Source: Gordius sp. MW1
Lineage: Eukaryota; Nematomorpha; Gordioida; Gordea; Gordiidae
Direction: 5' to 3'
DNA length: 64,000 nucleotides
NCBI GenBank assembly: GCA_964036665.1
Contig: OZ038533.1
Location: 6,904,413-6,968,412 of the forward strand
Below are positions 48,001-54,801 of the stretch, one piece after another; within the stretch, counting starts at the first letter, position 1, and each line of letters opens with the position of its first letter. The translations under genes and the position numbers were made by a program. Under the pieces are notes generated by a model. That model did not search any database. It had not been told where the DNA came from and worked only from the letters and a program-made list of their open reading frames with translations.

Positions 48001-51000
48001 TACATTATAAATAATATGTCGAAAAATTTTTGCATTTCTTCCCCCTTGATAAAATCCTGGCTACGCGCCTGTTGCCATCGAATTGGAAGAAAATTTGACA
48101 CACATATGGAACATATGGAATGAGCAGTCTATCTAGTCTATGGGTAACCCATGTTTCACATGAAACAATAAATTATAATTTATGCAAACATTATTATATC
48201 AAAGTTATAAACATAATTAAGGTAGTCTGTTAGAGCCCTGCAAAGTCACTTTTTTTCAACCCGAACCCGACCCGACCCGAAAGCGTTTTCAATTTTTCAA
48301 CCCGAACCCGACCCGACCCGAAAGCGTTTTCAATTTTTCAACCCGAACCCGACCCGACCCGAAAGCGTTTTTAAATTTTCAACCCGAACCCGACCCGACC
48401 CGAAAGCGTTTAAAAAATTTTCAACCCAAAAACGCCCAGATAGGAAAGCGTTTTAAATATTTTAAATTGATTTGCCAAAATAAATAGGCAGCTTTCAGAA
48501 ACAATTTGACGCCAGGAATTTGAATAATAAATTTATTTGAGAGAATTATTATAATTATGTATAAATATAATAGCGTCTACAATTTCAGGCCGTAAACTCG
48601 ACCTCCTATCTTCTAAAATTCGTCCAGCTGTAGAAAAAGATCTCTCGCTGGACGCAGAGGATGCAGGTATGGCCAGAAATTTACGAGCCAATAACCCTAA
48701 AACAGGATATTTATAAGAATATATCCTCCACCATTCTAATGAGTCGTATGCTTCATCCTTTTTTGTAAGTTTATAATGAATATTTTTATCAAGTTCATCT
48801 TTTTCTTGGACATTTTCATCCGCACATTCCTCCCAACCAAAAAATCCATAAAAGACATGTTAGCATTCTTTTCTAAAATATATTTTAACATGAATTTATA
48901 TGTTAAATACCTAGCTGATTAATTTCCTTTGGTGGCTCACTTTCAACCACTGTGTTTTCCTTAAATTTTCAACCCGAACCCGACCCGACCCGAAATCGTT
49001 TTTAAATTTTCAACCCGAACCCGACCCGACCCGAAAGCGTTTTTAAATTTTCAACCCGAACCCGACCCGACCCGACGCTCGGGTCGGGTCGGGTCGGGTC
49101 GGGTTTCGGGTCACCCGTGCAGGGCTCTCTGTTGCCCTGATTTAAAAGAGACTGCATGAAGAGAAATTTTTCTTAAGTTTTTATGATTGGATTGGATGTT
49201 AAATGTAATCAATCAATAATGTTGCAGCTATAATTGCTTTCTATAATATTAATATTATGGGTAGATAAGTTCATATTTAAATTGAAGATGCACATATTAA
49301 TCAATTGCATCTTAAATTTAAAATATCTTTTAATTATATTTTATCCTCGAGAGTACGTATGAAAATTTAAGGGCAGACTTATGGGGCGTATTAAACCCCA
49401 TTCTTAAAATGATAATAACTTTAACGCCAATATAGGAACACTTCCCAAATTTTAAATATAAGTTTATTAAAGCCTCTTATAGGTTCTTGGAAAAAATTAA
49501 TTGATTATAAATGGTAGTTTAAAAATTATATGCAATTTACTAAAGAACATTTAAAAAATCAAAATGATGTGTTTTATTTTGTCAGGCACACCATCCAGCT
49601 CATAAACATTTAAAAGGCAAAAGTGTTTTTTATTAAAAGTAGGTTTAAAAATATTAAATGCATTTACAATGAAATGATAACATAGAAAAAATAGAAGTGT
49701 TTAAAAGATGGTCATTTTTTTGGGCTTGTTACTAACTTTAAAATGACGGCTTACCTGCATATAATTTTAAGTTGTATGTATTAAAAGTTTTTGCAACCAC
49801 AAGAGATTTTGAGGCCTTATTTGTTAAGCTTGTTTGTAATAGATTGCCTATAAGTTTGATAGAAGCAATCAACAGTTTATTACAAAAATCACTAAAAATA
49901 ACCCCACAAAAGTTTAAATAACTTTTAAAATAAAAAATATGGTAACAATTAATCATTTAAAATGTTATATACCTGCTAAAATTACTTTTTTTAAGAAAAA
50001 ATAAATAAAAAAACTTTCTTAATTGACTTTATGGGGTATATGGAACCTCAAACGCTGTTATCTCCAAAATTATTGAGCAAGACACATGAAATTTTTAGGA
50101 TATATAGCTTTTGCTAAATCATTAAAATACTGAAAAAACCAAAATTCTAAATCTAAGACTGTTTAAGTGATATTAAATTTAATCTATTATGGGGTTTCTC
50201 GCACCCTAGAAATACTCTCAAGGGTTATCAGTTGAGGGATGCCTTTTATTTAAAAACCTATAAATTATTTCTTGACTTTAGATTGCTATATATATTCCAT
50301 CAATTAAAAATGAATTCTCCATTGTAATATTAATAACAATATTATTATTTATTTCTTAAAATATTGGCCTTTATATATAGATATAAGAATTTCTTGCAAA
50401 ATATGGTTTAAAATAAGTGATATATCAATTTCTATTTTCAACTGTGCAATGAAGTGTTATATATATATATTATAATGTAATCTATAGGATATTAATTCAA
50501 TAGTAGTATTTATATTTTAAATAAAAAATCAAATTGTTCTTATTTTTTAATTACTTAATAAAAATTGATAAGTGAATTATGTCATGTCAAGCTTTTAAAA
50601 CAAAAAACTCCATTACCCACAACATAAGTTATAAGATATAATTTTTAAATCAATATGAAGCATTATGCCACATATTTTTGCCAAACTAAAACTTATAAAA
50701 CAAATTTTTTTAGAGTTCTGTAATAATCAATTACCTTTACTGTGGGCGTTGCCACCACACCAACCACCAGCAAGATTTAGAATTGCATTAAATTTAATAT
50801 CTTCCTCTTTCTTTACTATTTTGTCTTCCTCTATTAGCTTCAACAAATCCCCTTCTACTTGTTGATATTGTGAAACAAGTGTTCCTGAATTTGTCTGATC
50901 TATAACAATAGAATGATCAGCATCTTGATTTTCAGAAAAATCAACTGAAACCACCCACTTGAAATAAATAAAATTTGATTAGATATTCAATTCAAAAGTT

Positions 51001-51096
51001 CAATAAAAAAGAAATTACCCAAATTTTACTCTTAAAGTAATTAACACATGCAGATCCCAAAGCACCTCGTCCTCCGTAAATTAAAACTCTTTCCAT
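30038..51096 (-). CDS. QDPR: Dihydropteridine reductase, 6 exons over 21 kb
   Basis: NADH-dependent reductase that regenerates tetrahydrobiopterin from quinonoid dihydrobiopterin in the cytosol, supporting aromatic amino acid hydroxylases. Exons on the minus strand: 51019-51096, 50735-50957, 31652-31792, 31084-31192, 30260-30343, 30038-30143. They total 741 bp, 246 residues, close to the usual length of about 244, and all phases match. Exon 1 carries the Rossmann nucleotide loop ([15 protein letters not shown]). Exon 2 has [13 protein letters not shown], with a short charged insert ([12 protein letters not shown]) before it. Exon 3 has [16 protein letters not shown]. Exon 4 has the catalytic Tyr-x3-Lys (AYGMAKSCV, Tyr152/Lys156). 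Exon 5 has [16 protein letters not shown]. Exon 6 has YEWSS and [13 protein letters not shown]. Intron 2 is 18.9 kb and full of retroelements. Family assignment is firm; expression across that intron is inferred. Confidence 0.94.
30586..31044. mobile_element. Fully palindromic MITE in QDPR intron 4
   Basis: Both halves are inverted copies. The outer ends are CATAGACTACATAGACTGCT and its complement, and inner blocks (cgtcctatatcacataatgg, ttccataaataagtaagat) also mirror each other. The loop is near 30810, and the total is 459 bp. It ends 39 bp from exon 4. Other copies or part copies with AGACTGCTCAT ends lie at 45041-45518, 46686, 48117, 53215 and 57070-57160. A TA-type target (mariner-like) is possible but not clear. 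The 64-residue ORF at 30775 is a reading of the hairpin. Confidence 0.85.
32040..33049 (+). pseudogene. Ty3/gypsy pol fragment (RT-RNase H)
   Basis: Plus-strand remnant inside QDPR intron 2. Pieces in shifting frames give RT motifs: [14 protein letters not shown], then [19 protein letters not shown] after a YLDD-like box ([11 protein letters not shown] is split by a frameshift near 32412). The RNase H start follows with [11 protein letters not shown]. Several stops (for example at 32623-32625 and 32875-32877) and at least three frameshifts. It is cut off at 33049 by the LTR of another element. Very similar to the minus-strand pol at 38700-43250. Confidence 0.8.
33050..33751 (+). repeat. 5' LTR
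   Basis: Begins TGTGGTATACGTGTAGACC and ends CAGCCGTTACA. It contains a near-palindrome at its start (GTGGTATACGTGTAGACCAC), a run of three to four repeats of GTCCTTGTAAATTATTGTAA at about 33434-33515, and late aataaa signals (near 33700). Differs from the 3' LTR by small gaps and substitutions. Confidence 0.85.
33753..33766 (+). other. Candidate primer binding site
   Basis: TGGTGTCAGATTCG starts two bases after the LTR end. The first ten or eleven bases complement the 3' end expected for a tRNA-Leu (…TCTGACACCA). The tRNA identity is inferred from known tRNA sequences; the position is that of a retroelement PBS. Confidence 0.55.
34250..37705 (+). pseudogene. Gag(end)-pol remnant of the LTR element
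   Basis: Broken frames in the normal Ty3/gypsy order. CCHC knuckle [14 protein letters not shown] near 34340. Protease [12 protein letters not shown] near 34780. RT pieces from 35490 ([20 protein letters not shown] in shifted frames) with a YLDD box near 35875. RT thumb/RNase H follows: [18 protein letters not shown] at 36078, [30 protein letters not shown] at 36411, [14 protein letters not shown]. The integrase HHCC region begins at 36917 (ILHQGHCGM), though the last cysteine pair is damaged. The core has [13 protein letters not shown] and [14 protein letters not shown]. Stops at 36715, 37166 and others, plus frameshifts, rule out function. The closest relatives here are the pol fragments at 32040 and 38700. 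Confidence 0.85.
37806..38276 (+). CDS. Extra ORF between integrase and 3' LTR, unknown function
   Basis: 156 residues from ATG at 37806 to TAA at 38274-38276, ending next to the polypurine tract. More GC-rich than its surroundings and open in more than one frame, so the correct frame is not certain. The chosen frame is basic ([18 protein letters not shown]) and has a cysteine/histidine cluster [15 protein letters not shown] (C-x2-C-x3-H-x4-C), which resembles a zinc knuckle with one residue missing. It ends in a serine/threonine-rich tail. Elements in this position sometimes encode env-like or accessory proteins; I see no membrane segment. It could also be a captured host fragment. Confidence 0.45.
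   Translation: MRINAAWCDVDLEVTSTASRNERVPLYILIKVETDGRSRLLNLTHSLGPPGQVGRAYTQRPRSPRRPRQEGAAVRRKGNTNGEQRQNVSGNQPLLRPPILKRKKCWGCKAKHLPPMCFKAKTGSGKTTQPKDVAGLESRVAMNSLTLDSPVPSTSQ
38271..38286 (+). other. Polypurine tract
   Basis: caataaaagggaaagg immediately before the 3' LTR start at 38287: the expected plus-strand primer position of an LTR retrotransposon. Confidence 0.7.
38287..38699 (+). repeat. 3' LTR, truncated
   Basis: Matches the 5' LTR from TGTGGTATACG up to the GTCCTTGTAAATTATTGTAA repeats, then stops at 38699. The remaining 290 bp of the LTR, including the aataaa region, are missing. Minus-strand integrase sequence follows directly. Confidence 0.82.
38700..40262 (-). pseudogene. Ty3/gypsy pol, 3' part (RT end, RNase H, integrase)
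   Basis: On the minus strand, from 40262 down. RT end: [12 protein letters not shown]-like, then [20 protein letters not shown]. RNase [21 protein letters not shown] (the usual TDHKP is altered to TGHKP) and [20 protein letters not shown]. Integrase zinc region: ILHEGHAGM and [10 protein letters not shown]. Core: [13 protein letters not shown] and [14 protein letters not shown]. Several frameshifts (for example near 39290). It joins to 42790-43250 across a 2.5 kb insertion and is truncated at 38700. Confidence 0.82.
40267..40360 (+). repeat. T-rich/TTTGTATATATTTT microsatellite
   Basis: Four imperfect units of TTTTTTGTATATATTTTTT with long T-runs, at the 3' edge (minus strand) of the 2.5 kb insertion. 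Could be an expanded poly-A-like tail. Confidence 0.7.
40463..41371 (-). CDS. 302-residue (or longer) multi-membrane ORF of unknown function
   Basis: Open frame on the minus strand. The listed start at 41371 is a TTG (Leu) codon; the frame stays open upstream to the TGA at 41471-41473, directly after the zinc knuckles. The N-terminal half has four to five hydrophobic segments separated by basic patches ([53 protein letters not shown]). A short motif (VLRYGVRR, then KVFKFVID) is repeated because of a 133-bp internal DNA duplication (41192 and 41325). The C-terminal half is basic and soluble ([40 protein letters not shown]). I do not recognise it. An open frame this long with few stops in AT-rich DNA suggests recent selection or recent insertion; chance is not excluded. 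Confidence 0.45.
   Translation of the reverse strand: MLAIFLIIFKVFKFVIDVLRYGVRRVIGFCKLITRCLFWYSKILLHVIFVVIFKVFKFVIDTYIYCMQQELRLYGRIGRNSYKLGAYLLSSLKILSLNVLWLSVYLIGVLYNAVILVIYWTINSIGRCCCICFSYFVKYISAVGRAVRKYRKKNCFMLNKRQGWEMVARVLTLGRRGMSICCLPLSNKRGKSKGNNNPVNIREGQGPGVTVVWRVPCKWEKGVGRKTVVGSIKVIANKTLAVYGRIAGWKGASKKKGDCPEDGRHCVTYDKGYIFFHFHKKKVLGGNYLCFILYDLLSIYHF
41471..41600 (-). pseudogene. Two CCHC zinc knuckles (gag/ORF1-like)
   Basis: Minus strand: CYKCGEWG then, after a one-base frame change, HETRSC, giving C-x2-C-x4-H-x4-C. Eight residues on comes [14 protein letters not shown], a second perfect knuckle, then PRRAQA and a TGA stop at 41471-41473. Two closely spaced knuckles are typical of gag nucleocapsids and of R1/I-type LINE ORF1 proteins. 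The one-base shift could be a mutation, an error, or recoding. The same frame continues after the stop into the hydrophobic ORF below. Confidence 0.65.
41736..41774 (+). repeat. Interstitial CCCTAA (telomere-type) repeat
   Basis: ccctaaccctagccctaaca then ctaaccctaaccctacccc: six to seven hexamer-type units with two variants. This is the vertebrate-type TTAGGG unit, also usual in many invertebrates outside the insects. It lies within the 2.5 kb insertion. Confidence 0.75.
41805..42011 (-). CDS. Small Cys-rich membrane ORF, uncertain
   Basis: 68 residues on the minus strand inside the 2.5 kb insertion. A hydrophobic segment ([20 protein letters not shown]) is followed by [17 protein letters not shown] and [10 protein letters not shown], two CxxC pairs that could bind metal. 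No homologue comes to mind. It sits between the LTR-like region and the knuckles; may be part of a decayed gag. Confidence 0.25.
   Translation of the reverse strand: MYIKHGYVAEYYVYISCFCIGFTVNVILNCIIACCKRCEACRGDKRNRNWVAKCRFCSQCQSSIMPML
42329..42789 (-). repeat. LTR-like segment of the 2.5 kb insertion
   Basis: On the minus strand it begins TGTCGTATATGTCGTCTGTC, carries two near-copies of GACAAAGAACACACATCATG and of GTAACAACTGGCGCA, has aataaag late, and ends GGATACATAATA next to TGGCGCCCAACG. This is the layout of a 5' LTR plus PBS. No second copy is present in the window. Confidence 0.5.
42790..43250 (-). pseudogene. Ty3/gypsy pol, RT N-terminal part
   Basis: Minus strand from about 43170: [20 protein letters not shown], then (frameshifted) [45 protein letters not shown] and [12 protein letters not shown] at 42790. 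Continues at 40262 after the insertion. Upstream bases 43250-43700 on the minus strand are probably decayed protease/gag but show no clear motif. Confidence 0.75.
43902..44044. mobile_element. hAT-like MITE with 8-bp target duplication
   Basis: Starts CATGGGCGTATGTAGGGGG, ends ccggatccgtctatg, with C-runs inside (ccccccc at 43979 and 44009). Perfect flanking GGTCAAAC at 43894-43901 and 44045-44052. 143 bp. A truncated relative (cagtggcgtagctagc, then a G-run) lies just left at 43849-43890. Confidence 0.88.
45041..45518. mobile_element. MITE of the CATAGACTA...AGACTGCTCAT family
   Basis: Left end cataaactaaatagactgctc; right end, inverted, catagactaatagactgctcat. Internal words attttgataagtg / cacttatcaaaatgg also mirror each other, as in the palindromic copy at 30586-31044. 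Non-coding, in QDPR intron 2. Confidence 0.7.
46700..47470 (+). repeat. Possible solo LTR
   Basis: A GC-richer block with a TATA box (cctatataaacccc at 47091), a C-run, a late aataaac (47285) and an end cccgttaca (47446-47455). This is the arrangement expected of an LTR. No second copy in the window and the left border is not found. Minus-strand ORFs across it have no known motifs. Confidence 0.35.
47799..48071. mobile_element. hAT-like MITE, CAGGCGCGTAGCC type
   Basis: Inverted ends caggcgcgtagccaaggggg and caggcgcgtagccaggat. Flanks ttgtcttc / ttgccatc match at 5 of 8 bases, a decayed target duplication at best. 273 bp, in QDPR intron 2. Confidence 0.7.
48256..48430 (+). repeat. 41-bp minisatellite, left
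   Basis: Four tandem units, each CAACCCGAACCCGACCCGAC followed by CCGAAAGCGTTT and T-rich sequence; near-identical to each other. Same words at 48965-49080. Confidence 0.9.
48533..48960 (-). pseudogene. hAT transposase C-terminal dimerisation domain
   Basis: Minus strand, stop at 48533. The last ~60 residues read [20 protein letters not shown], then [36 protein letters not shown]: the classic hAT dimerisation signature. Upstream is an acidic stretch ([18 protein letters not shown]) after a T-run frameshift, and a fragment ending EPPKEINQ. The catalytic DDE part is missing. Confidence 0.85.
48965..49111 (+). repeat. 41-bp minisatellite, right, and GGGTC run
   Basis: Three further units in direct (not inverted) orientation relative to the left block, then cgacgctcgggtcgggtcgg and further GGGTC pentamers, which form a local inverted repeat with the CCCGACCCGA just before them. 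Confidence 0.88.
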
Positions 51097-51341
51097 CTAG
51101 CAACGCGAATTTGAATTTTTTAAACGTAACAACACCTGACCTATTTACCTTTTGTAACATACCAAAAGGGCTAAACGTTAGAGAAATAAAATTGCTTAAT
51201 TTCTTATTTTTACATTAGTGTTTTCAAAAACTATTAAATATTAAATTCTTTTTCGTATATTTTCTCTGTTAATGACGCATAAAATATTAGTCAAATTTTA
51301 ACCTTTTGATAGAATGTATGTGTTAAATTAAATATTAATAA

Positions 51342-52091
51342 CAGTGGCGTTGCTAGCATTTTTCCCCTTGGGGGGGGGGGCTTATAATTTACACCAGTGG
51401 GGTTGGGTTAATAGCGATTTAAAAAATGTTCTATAGCCATTTGTCAAACTTAAAAATCAGCTATTCGTGTATCCTTTTCAAAATTTATTTGAATTCGTAC
51501 CTTTTTAAGTAGCCTATCAAATCTTGAATCTTCACTCCTTCTTTTACCTATGATTTTCATATTAACATGCAAATCTAGAGGTCTGCAATGAGCCTCTTTG
51601 GGTTAATCAGCCAGCCCGTTACAAATGTATAAAGCCTGGGCAGGGTCCGGGCCCTTCAAAATAATAAAGCATACACCCGATCCTCTAATATTTTAAGAGG
51701 TCCGAGCCTGAGGTCGTATACAAAAACTTTTATTTCGTATCTTTTAATATTGGATAATTTTTTAGTTGAACAAACAATAAGTATATGTTACAGATGTTAA
51801 TAATAACCATGTAAAAAATTATACTTATCTAAATATTAATTAGCCTAGTCTAAAGTTTATGGCTTTTAAAAATAAGTTACGTCTTATTTATCCGCCTTTT
51901 TCATTGCAATAAATAACAAAGCGGAAACTTAATATAAATAGGTCAGCTAAATTAAAAGATTTACTTCCTTAAAACAAATAAAAATAATATTTATTAATTA
52001 AATTACTATATATTAAAGGGGGGGGGGGTTCGAAGAGGCCATAATTTTGTTTGGGAGGAGGGGGCCTTGGCCCCCGCTAGCTACGCCACTG
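51342..52091. mobile_element. hAT-like MITE, CAGTGGCGTWGCTAGC ends, 750 bp
   Basis: Left end cagtggcgttgctagc, right end (complement) cagtggcgtagctagc. Perfect 8-bp target duplication ATTAATAA (51334-51341, 52092-52099). G-runs near both ends. Bases about 51600-51720 hold a gggcccttcaaaata / CCCGATCC stretch that looks like a nested CCCGACCC-family fragment. Lies just upstream of QDPR exon 1 (about 250 bp from the start codon). Confidence 0.88.
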
Positions 52092-52099
52092 ATTAATAA

Positions 52100-54440
52100 A
52101 ACATTTAGATATTGGCTTAATTCAATAATATTAAATTCTTCAACAAGTGATGTACTTTGTTGCTATTGATTATTTTTAAGGCATTTTGAGGGCTCAAGCA
52201 TTTAAATTAATTCTTTTAAATAATGTGCAACCTTATTTTAATAAGAATTAATTTGTTATACCGCGCATCTGACAAGAATCAGACGAGTAAATAAAAATTT
52301 AGTATTCTTATGGTTCGAAATTTTTTACTTGTTTTTTCACTAAATAGTCTATGCTCGTTTGAACTCAAAAATTTAATTTTTACCTAACTCAATATTTTAT
52401 ATGTTTGCTTGGCACCAAAGTAACTAGATTTATAACTCTAATCACTTTCTAAAACTGTCCAGCTTGCACAAAAAAGCATGACAAGTAAAGCTTAAAGAGC
52501 GATGATTTGTCACATATGTATTGTGGTGTGTGATTTTTTTGAACAAATTTTATAAAACTTAGATAAAAAAAACTTTTAACTTTGGCATAAGCATATTTTC
52601 TTTTTGGCAATATTTAAACATTGGTAAAGAAAAATAATGGAAATAGTACGAATTAAATGATAGAATCTAACTTTATAACTTTTTTAAAAGCAAATAAATA
52701 TAAAGAGAGTATAATGCATTGAGCGTTAGTATTCAAAGTTAACTATTTGAATAAGTTTCAATGCTTTTTAGTTCATTTGTTTGTTACAGTCAGACTTTAA
52801 CACATGCCGGACTTTTATATTAAGGCCGGATCAGTTTCTTGGCCATTTACCGATCGGGAATGCCTAACCCTTTTGTATTCGACGTTTCGACTATTTAACG
52901 GTCTAAATCATTATAAAAAACGAGGATTTGTTACATCTATTTTGAATAAAATAGTTAGTGGCATGGGCGTAGCCAGGTTTTGAATGGGGGGGGGGGGGCA
53001 AAACATAAATTTTTTTAATTTTTAAAAGTTTTGTAATGAAAATTTTTTTTTACCATTTGGGGGGGGGGGGCGCCCCCCCCCCGGTTAGGCCCATGGTTAA
53101 TGGTTAGGCAAACTTGTAATTCTATCCACTTATATTCCAGTTTAACTTTTTTGCGTTTGATCAATTATAGCTATAGTGACAAATAATCATTTTAGGAAGA
53201 TATATAAAGAGAACATAGACTAATAGACTGCTCATTATACATAACATGCATATCGTAAAAGTGATGCTCGTTTTACCGCCATTTGCAAATACTATCCAAC
53301 CATATCGCATGTTCGTTGTTATCCTAATATGTGTATATCATATTCCTTCCAAAATTAAATTTTTCCTCCTAAAGTTGTATAAACAATTCGTATTTCTTCC
53401 CAACAATTCAAATTCCAGGCAATTCAACTAAAGCCGAATAAAATGTTGGGTTAAAAAGGATGTCCTTCCTAGTCTCAATATCAAAACATCTTTCAAATTA
53501 TACTAAGATAAATAAAATATCTATGGATGCATTTTTTGCAAATTTTTAAAATGATACACATTTTAATAGTCTTTATTTAATAACATTATAATTAATTTCA
53601 TCATTTTTAATAAAAATATAAATTATAGAATAATCATAATGTTAAGTAAAATAATTTAGAAAAAAGCATTTTACTATACACCATAAAAAAATGTAAAATA
53701 TGTGATAGTTATCTTATTTATGCTTATTCAGATCAATAAAAATTATTGAAAATACTATTTTTCGGTGCCTTATCGACTCGCCGAAAACCAACTCGTCGAA
53801 TTTAATGTCCCCGGGTTAAAAAATGTCCCCTAATTTAAAAATGTCCCCCATCAATCACAAAATGTCCCAGGGTGGAGGCGAGATGGTTTTTGGCAAGTTG
53901 ACGGGCCACCCTATTTTTCATTGAAATAGTTATTTATCGTCATTTGTCGAATATCCGTTAGTCAGTGGCACTGCACACTATCACATTTACAACTCGAAAT
54001 TTTTAATTATATCAAATAATGTTTTAATAAGCTTAATTATAATATTAAATAGGTATATATTTTATATCCTCAATATATTTTATAATATTCGAAATTAATT
54101 ATTGAATTGCGGGTTTGTTAATAATTTAAAGAAGTTAATAAATACCCCATTTAGGAGTGCCGCAATAAACTTAAAAGTACTCTTTAATTAGCGCCATCTA
54201 GAGGCGATTCTAATTAGAGACTAATTTGACTATATATATATCCCTATCTTTTTTTAAAATGTGACTCGAAAAAATGGCAGACATATAACGTTTTCGCTCT
54301 GATTGGAGCTCATCAGTATGCCATAGTTAATTTTCTAGTCACATTCTAAGAGAGATAGGTATATACAAGGCTCAAATTAGATTTCAACCATTCTTATGGT
54401 GGCTAAGGAATAACCCTCATAATTAAGGAGTCAAATTAGT
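52100..54440. other. Intergenic, no gene seen
   Basis: AT-rich sequence between the 5' end of QDPR and a broken retroelement. Apart from the MITE at 52962-53095 and a half copy of the AGACTGCTCAT family near 53215, I see no motif. Short ORFs are isolated and lack family resemblance. 53770-53900 has CCCC/GTCC-rich words (aatgtcccc repeated three times) of unknown origin. Confidence 0.5.
52962..53095. mobile_element. hAT-like MITE, CATGGGCGTAGCC type
   Basis: Left end catgggcgtagccaggtttt, then a G-run; the right end is a G-run and C-run followed by ggttaggcccatg. Flanks GTTAGTGG and GTTAATGG differ at one base. 134 bp. Confidence 0.8.
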
Positions 54441-54442
54441 CT

Positions 54443-54780
54443 TTAAATAAAATTGCCAGATGTCCATCGTAAGTTAAAATGTAACTTGAGAAGATGCGAA
54501 ACGTCGTATGTCGCTACGAAGTGAGCAATGATTCTTTCCACTATTGGTGAATTAGAACCACCTTTCCGCAGGACGAAGTACGCTGTCATGGAGTCTGTTA
54601 CGACCTTGGGGTATCGATACCCACTATGGAATGCATGGAGGTAAGCATAAATTATTCTAGTGTTTCGGTCGCGGTTATATGCTGTGTGTCGATCCATTCT
54701 AGTCCTATTGCATTTGCTGCATCCACGAATGTCACCGAGAAATTGATTTCTCCCCACGATATTCCTATCCTATATGTGGG
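54443..54780 (-). pseudogene. Retroelement RNase H domain
   Basis: Minus strand from about 54780: FSVTFVDAANAIGLEWID, QHITATETLE, a frameshift, then IIYAYLHAFHSGYRYPKVVT, DSMTAYFVLRKGGSNSPIVE. The Asp of FVDA, the Glu of ATETLE and the Asp of VVTDS sit at the RNase H catalytic positions. It resembles the RNase H of DIRS-type or related elements. It lies on the opposite strand from the RT that follows, so the element is rearranged. Confidence 0.6.
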
Positions 54781-54801
54781 GATTATCCCAATCCACCACG
54801 C

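Larger units (their letters stand above)
48232..49128 (-). mobile_element. hAT element remnant with CCCGACCC minisatellites
   Basis: Ends AGAGCCCTGCA on both sides (inverted), flanked by a short TCTGTT repeat. Near the left end are four tandem copies of a 41-bp unit (aacccgaacccgacccgacc, then cgaaagcgttttcaattttt). Near the right end are three copies in the same orientation, then a GGGTC pentamer run. The middle encodes, on the minus strand, a hAT dimerisation domain. It is a deleted derivative of an autonomous hAT. Confidence 0.85.

Noticed and set aside
48232-49128. CCCGACCC repeats considered as a CRISPR-like array
   Set aside because: Units are contiguous tandem minisatellites without unique spacers and lie in a eukaryotic transposon.
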